This document shows, piece by piece, positions 6,975-7,004 of a stretch of DNA of 7,004 nucleotides. The notes under the pieces were generated by a model. The model did no database searches. It saw only the letters and a program-made list of their open reading frames with translations, and had not been told where the DNA came from. A program made the position numbers and the translations under genes. Position 1 is the stretch's first letter. Each line of letters begins with the position of its first letter. Where the stretch lies: positions 1-7,004 of the forward strand of contig DFWB01000129.1 in NCBI GenBank assembly GCA_002380675.1. Reading direction: 5' to 3'. Source of the DNA: Akkermansiaceae bacterium UBA4145 (GTDB taxonomy: Bacteria > Verrucomicrobiota > Verrucomicrobiia > Verrucomicrobiales > Akkermansiaceae).

Positions 6975-7004
6975 CTATCGCGATAAAAAAGGCTCACTGC
7001 TGGC
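6975..7004 (-). CDS. Possible C-terminal tail of a DUF1592/DUF1585-type protein (5' partial)
   Basis: Reading in from the right edge on the minus strand, one frame gives nine codons, ASSEPFLSR, then TAG at 6977-6975. It stops 43 bases before the DUF1552 ATG. The residues resemble the SxxF-x-R ending common at the C-terminus of DUF1585-containing cytochrome-type proteins (DUF1587/1592/1588/1585), and these are usually encoded immediately upstream of DUF1552 genes. The evidence is a nine-residue match plus expected neighbourhood, so it is tentative. A second frame, the DUF1552 frame itself, is also open to the edge. Confidence 0.35.
   Translation of the reverse strand, partial: ASSEPFLSR

Noticed and set aside
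6932..6997. Longer DUF1552 start at the GTG at 6997
   Set aside because: The added 22 residues are polar and would bury the Tat signal; the ATG at 6931 has AGGAG at good spacing.
1..7004. CRISPR arrays, insertion sequences, tRNA or rRNA genes, long repeats
   Set aside because: Reading through the window gave no repeated units, inverted terminal repeats, transposase motifs or RNA-gene signatures; protein-coding sequence fills nearly all of it.

Overview
The window comes from a bacterium with fairly high GC. The Tat-exported DUF1552 (HXXSHH) protein, a likely DUF1585-type tail upstream of it, a type I sulfatase and a PhyH-family dioxygenase together point to Verrucomicrobiota or Planctomycetota, probably a polysaccharide degrader. 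This is inferred from gene content; no marker gene is present.

Layout: (1) Positions 2-4630, + strand, hold one uninterrupted reading frame that enters from the left edge. It encodes three complete or nearly complete catalytic modules in one polypeptide: a glycoside hydrolase family 3 (GH3) enzyme (N-terminus cut off by the window), an iduronate-2-sulfatase-like type I sulfatase, and a C-terminal GH30-type glycosidase. Low-complexity Ser/Thr/Pro/Ala/Lys-rich linkers join them. The catalytic residues I can place are present in all three modules. (2) A 29-bp gap separates this gene from the convergent minus-strand genes. (3) Positions 4660-5463, - strand, encode a phytanoyl-CoA dioxygenase (PhyH)-like Fe(II)/2-oxoglutarate oxygenase. 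(4) Positions 5591-6931, - strand, encode a Tat-exported DUF1552 protein whose start is fixed by a good Shine-Dalgarno sequence. (5) The last 30 bases, - strand, may be the end of a DUF1592/DUF1585-type protein, the usual partner of DUF1552.

How they may work together: the fused enzyme looks like a self-contained extracytoplasmic machine for a sulfated glycan, with desulfation in the middle and glycosidic cleavage at both ends. The minus-strand genes read towards it and are probably a separate transcription unit. The DUF1552/DUF1585 pair is a family-level association of unknown function, and the PhyH protein is probably a small-molecule hydroxylase of unknown substrate. The best candidate for a new system is the GH3-sulfatase-GH30 fusion.
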